From positions 965,643 to 1,029,642 of the forward strand of contig NW_003314286.1 in assembly GCF_000143415.4 (NCBI RefSeq): DNA of 64,000 nt, written 5' to 3'. The DNA comes from Selaginella moellendorffii. Taxonomy: Eukaryota; Streptophyta; Lycopodiopsida; Selaginellales; Selaginellaceae. Positions within the stretch are counted from its first letter, which is position 1, and the number at the start of each line of letters is the position of its first letter. A program made the position numbers and the translations under genes. Of the stretch, positions 34,142 through 47,080 are shown piece after piece. A model generated the notes under the pieces. That model was given only the letters and a program-made list of their open reading frames with translations, was not told the origin of the DNA and made no database searches.

Positions 34142-37100
34142 ATGACGCCGTTGGGATACAAGAAGAATTTCCGGGCGACGCCGGCATTGCAGCTCTTCTA
34201 CACGGGAGGGCCGCTGCGTCTCGCGCCGGATGCCTCATTCCTTGCCTGCGCTTGCAACGATGAGGTCAAGATCGTCGACATCGCCACCGGCACCATTCGT
34301 AAGTCTCTGGCAGGCGATTCCGAGGCTATCACAGCATTGGCGATCAGTCCCGATGGAAATACGCTCTTCGCGGCCAGCAGGAGCTTGCAAGTGAGGATCT
34401 GGGATCTCGCCACTGGCACGCTTTGTCGATCGTGGAAGGTATTGTATTGCTAGAGCTTTGTATTTTTCTCTCGAAATTTACTGTGGTTTTTTCTAGGCAC
34501 ACGATGGGTCTGTGACTGACATGGACGTATCGGTGTCGGGACTTCTAGCCACAGCCAGCATTGATCGAAGCATTCGAGTGTGGGATGTGGATGGAGGATT
34601 TTGTACGCACGCGTTCCGGGGGCACAAAGGCATCGTCACAAAAGTGATTTTCCATCCGGACCCGCATCGTTTGCTGGTAAGGAAAATATCAAAGGAGAAT
34701 CGACGTAATGCTTTGTTGTTTCTCCAGCTCTTTAGTTGCGGTGACGATGCCACAGTACGGGTGTGGGATCTGGTGACGAAAAAATCTGCCGCTCTTTTGG
34801 AGAAGCATTTCTCGACTGTCACCAGCTTGGCAGTTTCAGCGAATGGCTGGAGCTTGATTAGTGGTGCGAGGGATAAGGTATTTCTTTTCTCGATCAAGTT
34901 TTTAAGACAAATATGGTGTTATTGCGTGACAGGTTCTAAATATTTGGAGTCTTCGTGACTATAGCCATGAAGGAACTGTACCGGTATTTGAAGCAGTGGA
35001 AGCAATCTGTGTTGTTCCAGATGGCTGCAATCTACCAGGAAGCTCTATCCAGAAGAAGAAGGGCTCGAAGCCGAATGTGTTAACTGTTGGCGAGTTTGGA
35101 GTTATCCGTGTTTTCTCTGCCGAAGGGTTCGTATGAGGAACGATCATTAGTTTGTCTTTTATTGATTTTATTTTCGCTTCTGGTGATTGCAGTGGAAATT
35201 GCGTATACAAACAAAATTCTTCCGACGTTTCCATAGCAACAGAAGACGCAGACGAGACAAAGCGTGGGTTTACTGCGGCATATATTCTTCCAGATGCAAA
35301 AGGAGTTCTTTGCATCACGTACGATCACCGCCTTTTCTTTTACGAGCCATTTCTAGTGGACGACAAACAAAGAGATTTGCGCATTAGCAAGCGCCTTATA
35401 GGTTGCAACGATGAAATAACCGATTTGAGATATGTTGGAAGCGACGAGACTTCTCTTGCCGTGGCCAGCAACGTGGAGCAGGTAAAAGTGGAATAAGAAC
35501 CGTGAGTTTTCAACAATCTGTGCTGTAGGTTCGCATATACGACTTAAGCTCCATGGCCTGCACACAAGAGCTCACCGGTCACACGGACATTGTCCTTTGT
35601 CTGGACACTTGTCTTTCATCTCAAGGAAAACCAGTGCTAGCTTCGGGTGGTAAGGACCATACGGTATGTGCTCCGAAATCTAGGAATCTAACAAAAACCG
35701 TCTATGTTGTGCTCGAAGGCGAGACTTTGGGATGTTACCTCTGGTAAATGTTTCGCGATGTGTACTGGCCACAGTGCTGCAGTCGGAGCCATTGCCTTTT
35801 CAAAAAAGAAACGCAGTTTTCTGCTGACAGGAAGCAGGTACCAGCATTGTTTAATATTGCACCGTCCATCTGATTTTCTTCCGCAGGGATCGCTCTATCA
35901 AGTTCTGGGACTTTCAGTTTGTTATAGATGACAATCAACAAGATAGAGTTGCCAAGCTTTCGTGTATCCGTTCTGCCGCTGCACATGACAAAGATATCAA
36001 CTCGCTTTCTGTGGCTCCCAATGACAGCCTTCTATGCAGCGGATCTCAGGTATTCCAAATTAATCACAGTGATGCAAATGGTGACGCGTCTGCAGGACGG
36101 GACAGCTCGTATTTGGAAGCTCCCGGAACTCACTCTAGCTACGACTTTGAAAGGGCACAAACGAGGCGTCTGGTCTGTAGAGTTTTCTCCTATCGACCAG
36201 TGCGTATTAACGTCCTCCGGCGATAAAACTATACGAATATGGGCACTCTCCGACGGTTCTTGTCTAAAAACATTTGAGGGCCACACCGCCAGTGTTTTGA
36301 GAGCTTCATTTCTATCTCGCGGAACACAAATAATTTCTTCTGGTAAGTGTCGCCCTCGTTAAAAAATTTGCAACTGAACATGTCACGCTTAGGTGCGGAT
36401 GGACTGGTAAAGCTATGGACTATCAAGAGTAACGAGTGCATAAACACTTTTGATCAACACAACGACAAGGTTATAAAGTAGAAAACAGCACGTCTCCGGC
36501 TACTTACGTTTTCTTCTTATGCAACCACAGATTTGGGCCTTAGCCGTGAACAGCAACAATGAATCGTTTGCTACTGGAGGGGGTGATGCATTGGTCACTT
36601 TGTGGGAGGATTGCACCGCCTCTGACGAAGAGGAAGCTGCTAGACAAGAGGTTACTCGTAAACTCTGTTGATAAGTCTCATCTTACGTTTATTACAGGCC
36701 GAGGAAGCTCTGAAAGACCAGGATTTAGCGAATGCCCTCGCGGACACGGATTATGACAAAGCGGTTCAACTGGCATTCGAACTAAGACGACCTTTTAAAC
36801 TCCTTGGAGTTTTTACAGAGTTGTTCAGGTGCAGTCTCTTGACTCTTGAGAGCTGAGCTTTTAACAATTCAGTCTCGGTGCTTTTGGCAGATCTGGCACA
36901 GACGCAACACTAGCCTCGCTTTTGAAGAAACTCGACAGCGCATACCTGCGTCTACTCTTGGAATACATCCGCGAATGGAATTCGAAGCCAAAGTTTTGTT
37001 ATGTTGCGCAGCATGTGTTGCACTGCGTATTCAACGTTTTTCCAGCGTCCGAAATAGTAGAGGTGAGAAGAGCAGCGTGCTAAATTTCTTGGAGCATGGT

Positions 37101-37313
37101 CACACGGCGTTTTGGTTGCAGGTTCCAGGGATATCGGAGCTTTTGGAAGGCATTTTACCTTATACACAACGGCATTTTAATAGGATAGGCAGGCTGGAAC
37201 AAAGCTGTTACCTTGCGGACTATACGTTGGCATGCATGTCAGTGTTGGATCCCAGTGACCAATTGCCAGGACTTGCCGGAGAGATACATGCTAAGAAGAA
37301 GCAAAAGTTGTAA
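34142..37313 (+). CDS. UTP13: UTP13 / TORMOZ (TBL3) U3 snoRNP WD40 protein
   Basis: MTPLGYKKNFRATPALQLFY opens the family N-terminus. About a dozen WD40 blades follow over many exons: VKIVDIATGTI, VRIWDLATGTLC, IRVWDVDGGF, VRVWDLVTKKS, GHTDIVLCLDT, LWDVTSGKCFAMCTGHSAAV, GTARIWKLPELTLATTLKGH, TIRIWALSDGSCLKTFEGH, KLWTIKSNECINTFDQHNDK. The C-terminal Utp13 domain contains EEALKDQDLANALADTDYDK, AVQLAFELRRPFKLLGVF, LLEYIREWNSKPKFCYVAQ, and HFNRIGRLEQSCYLADYTLA. A basic tail (KKKQKL) ends at 37313. UTP13 is part of the t-UTP/UTP-B small-subunit processome acting on pre-18S rRNA; the Arabidopsis homologue TORMOZ is needed for embryo division planes. Exon joins were judged from splice motifs. Confidence 0.93.
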
Positions 37314-37498
37314 TCCGTTGGAATTTGAAGGAAAATTTTGTTTTGTTAAATTAAAATAATTTTTACTTAATCTAATTAAATGATTTACTATTGATAATAG
37401 AAGTTTTGCCAAAGAAACACGAAATCTAGACAAAAGTAGTTGTTCCTAAGATTGCTATCCAATTCAAGAATAGAAAATGTACTACAATTATTTCTATA

Positions 37499-38432
37499 TC
37501 AATTTTTGTTTCCTACAAACGTTTGCCCAAACTTCCAATCTTGAGGCGCAACATCATAATCGGTAATAGTGTCACCGTTGCTCGTGGTTACCATGAAAGA
37601 GAGGGACTGGCCAAGAAGAACTTCTGGCGATTGCCAATTCTGCCCCCAGTTTCTCACCAAAGGCTGCCACCTCCTGGTTCTCGATCCCATGACAGCCACA
37701 GCGTGGACATCCCCGGCTCCACCCACATTCCACACCAGCACCAGCATGAAATAGGCATGGCCATTGATAGAGAAATGAATGCCTCCTTCCTTTTCACAAG
37801 GTACCCTGTAGCACAACAAATGCAAACACGAAGTGAATGAATTTGTAGAAAACTATAGAAAACAATCTTTAGAGAAGGAGAGCTCACCTTCTGTACTGAA
37901 CAGGAACAATGCCGCCTCTGTACTTGGCAATCAGCTCAAATGCAGGCTGTGAGAGATCAAAGTGCTCGCGCGGGGGATTACACCAGCCTCCATCGTCGCT
38001 TGGGAGAGCAAAGTTTGGAGGGCAAAAGTTTGTGGCCGTGACCACGATGGATGGGTTGCCGGGCAAGCACCATTCCGGGTCGGCCTCGGCATTGCATTTC
38101 AATTCGAAGCAAGAGCCGCACGACCAGCCTTCGTTGAACAGGGGAGTACTCAGTGCTGCAGTGCTTACCCCATAGCCTTGGAGGTAGAGGTTCCCATATC
38201 CACAAGCTCCTCCTGAATTTACAAGATCATTGCATTGAGGCAAACATGCCAGTTAGAATGGGTTGTTTTTCTTTTTTTCTTGCTAAATGATTGTACCCAT
38301 GGTTCCAGAGGCATCACTTCCTCCATAAAAGGTTGCGTGAGCATCTTGCCATGATCCATAATCTTGAGCTCCAACTTCAGGACTCAAAAACAGCACCACA
38401 ACGGTTGCTGCAAAAAGAAATGGGAGATCCAT
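37499..38432 (-). CDS. EXPA: Alpha-expansin
   Basis: Three exons on the minus strand. Exon 1 encodes a signal peptide ([20 protein letters not shown], cleavage near GAQ) and the start of domain 1 ([19 protein letters not shown]). Exon 2 has [27 protein letters not shown], the catalytic-site-like HFD ([20 protein letters not shown]) and VPVQYRR. Exon 3 has [51 protein letters not shown] and ends TFVGNKN with TGA at 37499-37501. The conserved cysteines and the HFD motif are intact. Alpha-expansins loosen cellulose-xyloglucan contacts in the acidic wall during growth. Confidence 0.95.
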
Positions 38433-40026
38433 TCTTTTGCTAGTAGAAATCTTGTGACAAAGAAAAGAGAAAAGAAGAAAATCTAATATGGTGATCAAGT
38501 CTAGCCCTGAGCTCTCTTTAAATACAGAACCTCAGACTTTGGAGTAACTCTTTCCTCAACAGTAAGACAGTTATTTGTCATTGGAGATCAGGTCCCATGG
38601 TGCGACGCTCTCGATGTTATGCACACTTTGGAATCAGCAGAGATTCACACTAACCTCGAAAGAGTGGAGGAACCTTTAGAAAACTTTTCGCCACCTTTGA
38701 CTTCGACGCACGCTAGGCTTTGGTTCGAAGGGTTCAACTATTTCGCTTTGATCACCAAGTGCGGGCAGGATATGCTCCACAGGTTCATACATTATCAGCT
38801 TCTCCTTACATGTACAATCGTTGATTCTCATTGTCAACTTGAGCTCTTTGTCAGAACTCTGATTTTCTTGTCAACTCAAGAAACCTCTCTTATTGAAAGG
38901 AACTTCTCTTTCCGAAAAGATTATTCCCTATGCTTACCATAATCGAAACAAAAGCCGTATAGCTCGTATCACAGGCACACACACAAAAGTCATGAATCGA
39001 CAAAAGGTACTATTACAATATCTCCAAAAGAACAAATAAGTTACTCGCAAACTCGGGGGCTAACGGAACAGCAAATCTGTCAATCCTCGATCTCCCACAA
39101 ACCAACGCAATTTCATCCAGTCCTGTGGAGAAAAGTATGAGGAATCTCTCCAATCCAGAAAACTGGGGATGCAATTTGTAGTAGAGAGCAAGCAAATCAA
39201 ACAAATTCGCTCACCAGTTGCAATCCAAACGAAGGCTGTGGCGCGGAGGTGCAGCCGAATTTTCGTCCACAAGTCTAGGCAGGCTGAAATTAAACGCTTG
39301 GGCTCGCCATAGCCACAAGTACACGCCACCTTTCTCTCCCTTCCTGAAGTGTAGGTGGTCCCCGTCTCGATTCCAGCTGATACCGTATCAAAAAGAAGCG
39401 CAACACGGCACTCATTGTCATTGTCCGTCAAGTTCTGGATGTTTTCAATGCGATTTGGATGCCTGCTTCTCTCTCTCTCTCTCCTCGGTTCAAAAACCCG
39501 TTTTTTTCTTGGTTTCTTACAATCGATCTCCCGATCGCGATTAGATCAGTCCTGTTCCTTACCAATTCTCTGGAGATTCAGCAAAGGGGATCCGATGCAT
39601 CGCTTTGTTTTCTTAAACAGTCCATCACACAAGAGTGGTGCTCTCACCAAAGTTTTACTTTACAAACACCAACAACCTTTGGACCATTTTCTACACATTT
39701 GAAGAAGAATTTCTCTTCTTCTTAAGCTTAAAGCCAACACTGTAGATCAAGATTAGCACATCACATCAAAAGAAGACATTTTTCTTTTTTCTTTTTCTCA
39801 AGCACTAGAAGAAGAAAACTTAAATTAATTGGCACGATGTGGAACAGAGAGATCGATGATCTCTCCCTCCTAGGAAATCGAAACAAGAGTGCTCAACGAT
39901 CTCCGAGATAGCTAGATCCAAGAGAACAACGAAGATAAAAACACAAACACTGTAAGAGACTGTGGACCTTCCAGCCTGATCGATCGTAGGAGCTCTCTTT
40001 TCTTCTAGTCCCTCACACGCACTCAC

Positions 40027-40063
<37 letters not shown>

Positions 40064-40119
40064 GATGGTTTTTCTTGGATGATCATGTACTATAAGGTAG
40101 ATACCTCATGAAAGCTTCT
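38433..40119. other. Intergenic region between expansin and DUF7722-like gene
   Basis: No recognisable gene. A TATA-like tttaaatac at 38518-38526 lies about 90 bp upstream of the expansin ATG (minus strand orientation gtatttaaa). The rest carries short unconvincing ORFs and a long (CT)n run. Confidence 0.45.
40030..40060. repeat. (CT)n microsatellite
   Basis: About 15 uninterrupted CT units just downstream of the minus-strand DUF7722-like gene. Confidence 0.9.
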
Positions 40120-40545
40120 CTATCGCCACACGAAGGCGCCAATGGCGTAGTCCCTCTTGTCCTGGAGGCTGCCAGAGACAGGCAGGCCATACTCCTCGAG
40201 CAAGCGATCCAATTGCCACTCGGGCATGGCCTCATACTCGAGCTTGGTGTAGCGCGGGTAATGCAGCGGCATCTGGAACACATAAGGGCAAGAGGGATTC
40301 TTCTCCACCGCCGAGTAGGGGCATTTCTTGGGGCTGGGCGGCGCCTGATCCACGGCCGCCGCCAGGAGATCCTCGCTGCTGCTGCTGTTCCTGCGATTGA
40401 GCGAGAAGACGCGCTGGAGGAGGTGCGTGACCAGGCGCCGGGTGCGCGGCGACGCCACCGGCTGATCGGAGGGATCGTCCACCACCACTGCCGGTGCCGC
40501 TGCTGCTGGTGCCGTGACGCTCGCAGCTGGATCCAGGACCTCCAT
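40120..40545 (-). CDS. Small plant protein, DUF7722-like
   Basis: ORF of about 141 aa from MEVLDPAASVTAPAAAAP (ATG 40545). The N-terminal half is Ala/Val- and Arg/Ser-rich. The C-terminal half has the conserved block CPYVFQMPLHYPRYTKLEYE, then MPEWQLDRLLEEYGLPVSG and KRDYAIGAFVWR at the very end. This matches a family of small uncharacterised plant proteins (DUF7722, from memory). The upstream in-frame extension to 40707 contains no conserved sequence and starts within CTAGGGTTCTAA (40587-40598), so the shorter start is preferred. Function unknown. Confidence 0.7.
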   Translation of the reverse strand: MEVLDPAASVTAPAAAAPAVVVDDPSDQPVASPRTRRLVTHLLQRVFSLNRRNSSSSEDLLAAAVDQAPPSPKKCPYSAVEKNPSCPYVFQMPLHYPRYTKLEYEAMPEWQLDRLLEEYGLPVSGSLQDKRDYAIGAFVWR

Positions 40546-41460
40546 CGTTCGATCGAGCGCTCCCTCTTCTCTCTCTCTTTTCCTAGCTAGGGTTCTAACG
40601 GGGGAGAGGAGAACGAAGAAGAGGAGCCGCGAGAACGAGCGAAGAAGAGCACACACGCTCTTAACAATGTAGCAAGGTATATCCTTTACACGGAATCTTC
40701 GAGGCACATTTCGTCAGCTAACGGAGACCTGGCGGTATATTCAGCGGATTGACGGTGTCTGCGATGGAATGTTTTTATGAAACGGACCAATGCAAGCCTT
40801 CTGATGACAAATGGCAAGTGTGGACACAGTAAACAAGCAAAACAAATGAATTTGGAAGGATAAAGCAAGGCATAGGCCACATACACAAATGACCCCTGCT
40901 ATAGGACAGTTTTTACTTTTTTTTTTGTGTGGATAGGTTTGCACCTGCCCCATTTGAAATCGCCATTGGATCGATTTGAAAATCCGGCCGTTTTAGGGGT
41001 TTGATTGATGAGAGGCCTGCCAATTTCAACACGCAAACATTGCCACCGCCTCCCTGGGTCATGTGCTACCCAGGGAGGGTCTCTCTTATTCTAATCTCTT
41101 TCTTTGCCTTCTAGAAAGATAGGACGATTTTTCTCAAGGTCGGTTGCCGGTTTTGCTTGTTTTAATCATTGTGAGGTTCCTTGCTGTTTGTTTATTTTGT
41201 TACAAGTTTCTTACATCGTCCAGATGCCTTGCAGTGCTTGCAGTTGTGTGTCACACACAGACTCTGAACAGACCAAACTACCAAGTACCACATCTTGCAA
41301 TGCATGTTGGCATTTTGAAGTTGATAGGTTATAACTTTAGTGGCCTACTCACTTACTTGAATTCGAGGTCAGATCAGGTCCATGTCAAGTTTCGACGGGT
41401 GCACAGCTCTTCAACCTCTAGCTGCCCTAGGCTCAGAATGTATTCGTTGAGTTGAAAACG
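40546..41460. other. Gene-to-repeat transition, no gene
   Basis: Holds the presumed promoter of the DUF7722-like gene (telo-box-like CTAGGGTTCTAA at 40587) and then unremarkable sequence. Base composition turns strongly AT-rich at about 41,460, the boundary to the transposon nest. Confidence 0.45.
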
Positions 41461-42179
41461 TCTATATCTAACCATGAATGAGAAATTTTGAGTTTAATTT
41501 CCACTATGAGCTTTTTCTGAGGATTCAACAAAATCCATTAGAAATTATTCTTTTTTTCTAGAATTCTAGTTTCTTATGAACTAGATCAGTATTAAAATTA
41601 TTAGAAAAATTTAAATTCTTTTATTAAAGTTTTAACTATTCTTTCCCTTAATTTAGAAAAGATGATTCATAAACATTTTCAATTAGTATAGAACACTCAT
41701 AAAAGCTTATATTAATATATAAATATGTGAATATTTTAATATCACTTTAGAATTTAAATTTAAATTATTTTTTATTTAAACAAAGTTTTCTAGATAGAAG
41801 TATTGTGAGTGCATGAAATATAGAAATATGCATTAATTAGCAAAAAAACTTAGCTTATATATAAAAGTGAGTGGTCCAAATTGAAACCAATCCAACAGCT
41901 ATCAAAATCCCACTACACTAATATTAATATATGGAAACATAGCCATACACTTGGACATTATAATATATAATATTATAAGGAATAAATGGTAAAGTTTTGA
42001 GAGGTTTACCATAAAAATATTAGAATGAAGTGTGGTAAGTAAATATAAAGCATAATTACCAAATGAAAGTTTTCTATATTCTTACAAATTTCCTTTAGTA
42101 CATTTGATCATTTGATTTTACATAAAGTTTTATCAAGTTCACATAAGTGTTTATTATACTCATGGTAAACTTTAAAATC

Positions 42180-42227
<48 letters not shown>

Positions 42228-42600
42228 GCTTGTGTGTGTGTGTGTGTATGTGTGTTTAAAGATTGATATTAAATGAATTTCTTCAGTTCTTTTTTATTTT
42301 TATTTCTTTTCTTTTCTTTTTATGTGTATGATTTTTTATTATTATATAATGGTATCAAAAGGAAACCAAAAATAAAAAACTTAAAATTATTAGAAGAAAC
42401 TTACATATAAGATTGTGAACTAAAAAAGCTTCAAACCTGATTCATTAAATAAAAACTACTGTAATATATTAGTAATTACTTAAAAATAAGGAGAATAACA
42501 AATAAAATACTCAAAACTAAAAGCTTAATAATTGAATAAAAAGGAGTTTGGAAGGATGGAAAATAGCTAGGGTTCTTTGGTGGATGGATTAGACTCTAGA
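41461..42600. other. AT-rich repeat-derived sequence
   Basis: Very AT-rich, no ORFs. It contains a (TA)n run and a (GT)n run. It lies at the 3' side of the decayed minus-strand gypsy element, so it may include that element's eroded 3' LTR, but no LTR pair could be matched by eye. Confidence 0.4.
42182..42255. repeat. (TA)n-(GT)n compound microsatellite
   Basis: About 20 TA units (42182-42221) followed after a short spacer by about 10 GT units. Confidence 0.9.
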
Positions 42601-43777
42601 GGAATATCAAGAGTAGGCAATAGTGGATCTATAGGTGGTATTAATTGTTCTTAATCCCTTTGGATGAATAATTTCAACCATTACACATACACAATTTCTG
42701 TAGGATTGGCCTATGCTAAATCTTGTAAAATTACTATCTAATTTGCTACAACACCTAATATAGTCCCTTCTTGAGTAAGGAGCCCCTTAGACAAACCATA
42801 TGTCATAAGATTGGGAAAAGAAACTAACTTCAAATCATCTATTTGGTACTTTGTATGTGAATGATGATAAGAGTTGTAATGTTATTATTGTCCCACTTAT
42901 ATGTAGCCTAAGTGTTCAATAAACTCCACTTAGATAAGTGGAAGAATGTTTGTCAGATACTAATCTTAGGACTTAACATCAACAACTTGTGTTGTAAATG
43001 TAAATTCAACTCCATGAGTAATATTGGATTATGACCATATAGGAATTTATATGGTGAAGCACCAACATAATTTTATACATCTATGATATATACACATTAA
43101 AGAGATGATAAATAACCATCTTAATTTGAAATGCTAAAAGTTTATATACTTCATGATCATCTCTTTAAAAGCCCAGTTGAACCATTCCACTAAACCATCT
43201 ATTTATAGAAGATAAACATTTGTGAAAGTGTGGTATATCTTTAGTCGAGACATTAAAATGTGAAATGCCTCAGCCATAAATACAAGACTATTATTTGAGA
43301 AAATCTATTTTAAATAAAAATACTAGAACACCACTTGATTGAGAAGGAAGTATAAAACAATAATTGCAAATGCTACAAAGAGCATTGACTTTCACTCAGC
43401 AAGTTAAGTAGTCATAAACAATAATGACATAATTATTGTTAATAGATGATTATGGAAAAAGCACCATCAAATTAAATGCCACAAACTTAAATAAATAGGA
43501 AATTACAACTGACTCCACTTGTCCTTTTGCAACACGAGAGGGAGTATTATGAGCTTGGCACTAAAAGCAACTATGCATATATTAGATAACATCATCTCTA
43601 GCTAATAGAAAGAGTTATACAACTTCTCAATCACACAATAATATCCCATATGCTTGTCTAAAATAAAAGAATCTTGGTAGGCATGGAAAAAGAATGGAAT
43701 AAAGATTATAAGCACCACCAATTATAAATAATCATCAAGATCTATCCCCACAAAATAAAGAAAGTCATCTTTAAAAT
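42600..43777 (-). mobile_element. Decayed Ty3/gypsy element, integrase part
   Basis: On the minus strand, conceptual translation shows integrase traces with many stops. The CxxCQ zinc-binding end with NTPSRVAKGQVES lies near 43,540. A core fragment HTFTNVY followed by DGLVEWFNWAFKEMI lies at about 43,155-43,215 (the family reads DGLVERFNRT). A downstream GASPYKFLYGHNP lies near 43,050. Stops match C-to-T or G-to-A changes. It continues the element whose protease and reverse transcriptase lie at 47,925-49,359; the two parts are separated by an inserted element. Confidence 0.65.
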
Positions 43778-46249
43778 GATATTGACATATGGAGTGTTAG
43801 ACCAAGTGCAAAGGCCAAGTGGTATAGAGGCCATTCATGGGGCTAACATATCTTTAAATCGGAAATAAAATTTATAAAGGTTGTGAGTGAAATTTTTCTA
43901 AGTGGTCAAAGGAATGAAAAATAAATCACTTACAAATTAGTATCAAAGCTATTCCTTAGTTTAACTCTTATTGATCATTATTACTATCACTATTTGACAT
44001 TGATATATAATGGTCCCAAGAGTGGGGTGATACTCAAGGAGTTGCATGTCAGGAGGGCATGGCTCTCCACTTTAATTCACACATGAACTTATATGCAATG
44101 TGGTGGATAGAAAGGGGCCATTAAGGGAATTACTTTAGGACCTTGGGAACAATAAAAAAATTTACTCAAAAAGTTGAGGATACAATTTATATAAGTATTT
44201 AACTTAGCAAACTAGTTAATATGGTTGTGGTAAATAACTATAGTTTAGATCATGGAAAGGATCTCCAAAATAATAAAGGGGTTGCAAAATTATCCTTATA
44301 TAATTAAGGATGGTCCTTATAAATTTAAAATTATAGTTAATGACTATGAGAGGTAAAATATAGATGAGGATATATATCCTTTGAAATGATAGTTAAGGCT
44401 ATCTTTAATAAAAGCTAAAGGAGTGAGAGGGTATATTCAAAGGATGAGTTGGTGTTCTCATCATATAAAATGATAGTTCTAAGAGGCAAAAGTATTTAAA
44501 TGTGGTGGCACATCAAAAATAGCCATGGGGTTAAGACTTTATAGAATGTTAAATTAATAAAGTCTAAAAAGCTAGATGACTCAGTGAAGTCAAGAAATGG
44601 TCCCAAAAGTTTAGAGGAAACATATTTGGATAAAAATATGTTGTACCTAGTGAATATGAGAATAGTGGGTAACTCATTAATGGTAGAAAGTGCCATATTA
44701 AAGTTGTGGAAAGGTGCTTATAAAAGAAAGCAACTTTGGCAAAGAATTATGTGTAAACACTATGTTGTAGTGCTAATTGATAGTTGGTATAAGAAATAAT
44801 TACTATTGTTTTAGCAAAACTTAGACATAAGTAGGAAGTGTTATGAAGGTAGGCTCATGAGCTAATAGTCTGGAGACACTAAATGTCTCAAAAGATGATG
44901 CTTTGAGGTCAAGGTGGTTGGTTCATGAACCCTAATGAAAATGGAATTCATATATCCTAAGCTAGTAGGCATATGATTCATGTGATTGTACTAAATATTG
45001 ATGGAGGTGTGGAATGAGTTGTAGGACATGATGACTATAAGGCAGCTAAATAAAGGTTTAGAATAATTAGAGTTAACTTCTTGTGACCTCTTGGTAAGAT
45101 AAAAAGGAGGTCAGATACATCCTTTAAGAACCCAATCTCGATAGCTATGGACTTTTAGCTGGAAGGGTTAGTTTGAGCACAACACCAAGTGTGGGGGATG
45201 CCTATAAGGTCATAGTCAACAATTTAAAGGTTTGGTAGATTTAATACTTATTAATAAACATATTAATGTATCAACGTGAGATCACTAGGTGATCCTATGT
45301 CTAAACAAGGATAAGCTAAAGGATAAGTTTCTTAATTCAAAGTGTATACATTAGTATTATGAGTCCAAGAAAATAGTCTTTAAAAAAGGACTTATAGGAG
45401 GGTTGTAAGGTTGGGCTATGAATAGAGCCCATAATAAGAAATATTAAAGAAACTTACTAAAGATGAATACTCTATGAATTTAGTAAACTAGAGCATTTGC
45501 TATGGAATAAAAAAAATACCTCAAGGATGGAAGTAGTGATCCTATGTTACTTGGTACAATAATTAAAGTATAGGAAGATAGAAGTAAAAAACTAATAATT
45601 AAAAATGAGTTTTGGAAATTGCTGGAAGAAATCCAAATGATAAATTAAGTGAGAAATTACTATATAAGGGATAACGATTTGTGGGAAAGGAAATATATTC
45701 TAATGATAAGATTACCAAATGTTTCAATTTAGTAAAGGTGAAAGCTCTAAGAGATAAAGTGGCAATGTAGCCAAATGATCGAGCAAGGATAGCCCCAACA
45801 CAAATTATGGATAAATTGAACTTAATATTTATGATGGTATAAAATAAAAGAGAGGATGATAGTACCCTTAAGTAAAGAATTTTATAAGATGGGGAAGTAA
45901 GGTTTGCATAATTTGTGTAATGCAAAGTGTTGAACACACTTAGAAAATTGACTTGAGATATCAATATTAAAGTTTTAAAGTGTGATGGTTATGTTAGTAG
46001 ATGCCAAGATTACTTTAGAGTGAATAGTAAGATTAAGATAAATAAAGTGTCTCTAATGGGTTTAGCAAGAACTAAATGAACAAAGGGAGAGAACCACCAC
46101 ATATAATCTGATAAAACTCTAAGTTGGAGAGATTATACTCCTTAGAGGATGGGCAAAGCATGGTGAGCCTTTAGTGTTGAGCCATTAATGAATATTGGCT
46201 TGGTGTTAAAGATGAAAATGGTAATCCATGATAAGATTACTTTATAAAA

Positions 46250-46370
46250 TAGTGTCTGAGATGGATTCTGAGCTGGATTTGAGATGGAGTCTGGATGGAA
46301 AACCAAGATCGAGATTGAGTCCAAATCCAAGTTTGAAATCGCATTCGAGTCCGAGACTGATTCCAAATAT
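46250..46370. repeat. GAGTCCGAG-type minisatellite, decayed
   Basis: Imperfect GAGTCCGAG/GAGATGGAC-derived units within the second LTR of family B copy 1, now with many C-to-T changes (gagtccaaatcc, gagattgagtcc). It is followed by the shared GTGAAAGCCCAAAG block and a G run. Confidence 0.7.
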
Positions 46371-47080
46371 TAATATAAGTTATGGGGTGAAAGCCCAAAG
46401 TGATCATCCCTCAGGGGGGGGAGGGGGGGCATGTCCTTACGAAGTTCTAAAAAAGTATAATAGAGGAGAAGGAGTCTAAAGTTAGAGTGAACATAAATGA
46501 ACAAATGGGGTAGTTTAGTGAAGTGCCAACTCTAACTCCTATAAAAGATCAAATAGTCAATGCTCCCAATCTAAGTGTAGGTGGCATGATTTACTTGGTA
46601 TCTAGTGTGGTTTATGAAAACCTTGCTCTATCCACATGGTTAGGGCACCCAAAAGCGAAAGGTGGGGGGAGTACCTATGAGGTTTGCATAGGGCCATAGT
46701 ATTTTGAAATGTCATCCCAAAGTTTTGGATTGTGGAAAAGAAGAAGAACAATCCTATTGTGTAGTGATTAAAGGTATAATCACGTGGTGAGGAATTTCTA
46801 GAGGTCAATAGAACTTAGTGGCCAGGCCTTTAGGCCCAAACTCTACGGCAGTATTAGCAAGCATTACCATGGATGGAGAGGGACTTGATGGGGACCAAAA
46901 GGGGGATATTGGGGAAGGGTATTCCTTATGTTTTGAGGATTTTATAGATGCTAAGATGTGGTACTAGGGTGATCACTTATAGATGGATGGTTTAGTTTTG
47001 GAGAGATGGGATTGTGGTATGGGTGGTCTTGGACTACCAATGAGACAAAGGTGAATGGACATAGCTTTAGTGTAATAAAT

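Noticed and set aside
38619..39702. Several ORFs of about 100-120 aa between expansin and the DUF7722-like gene
   Set aside because: No recognisable motif, no consistent splice structure, mixed strands.
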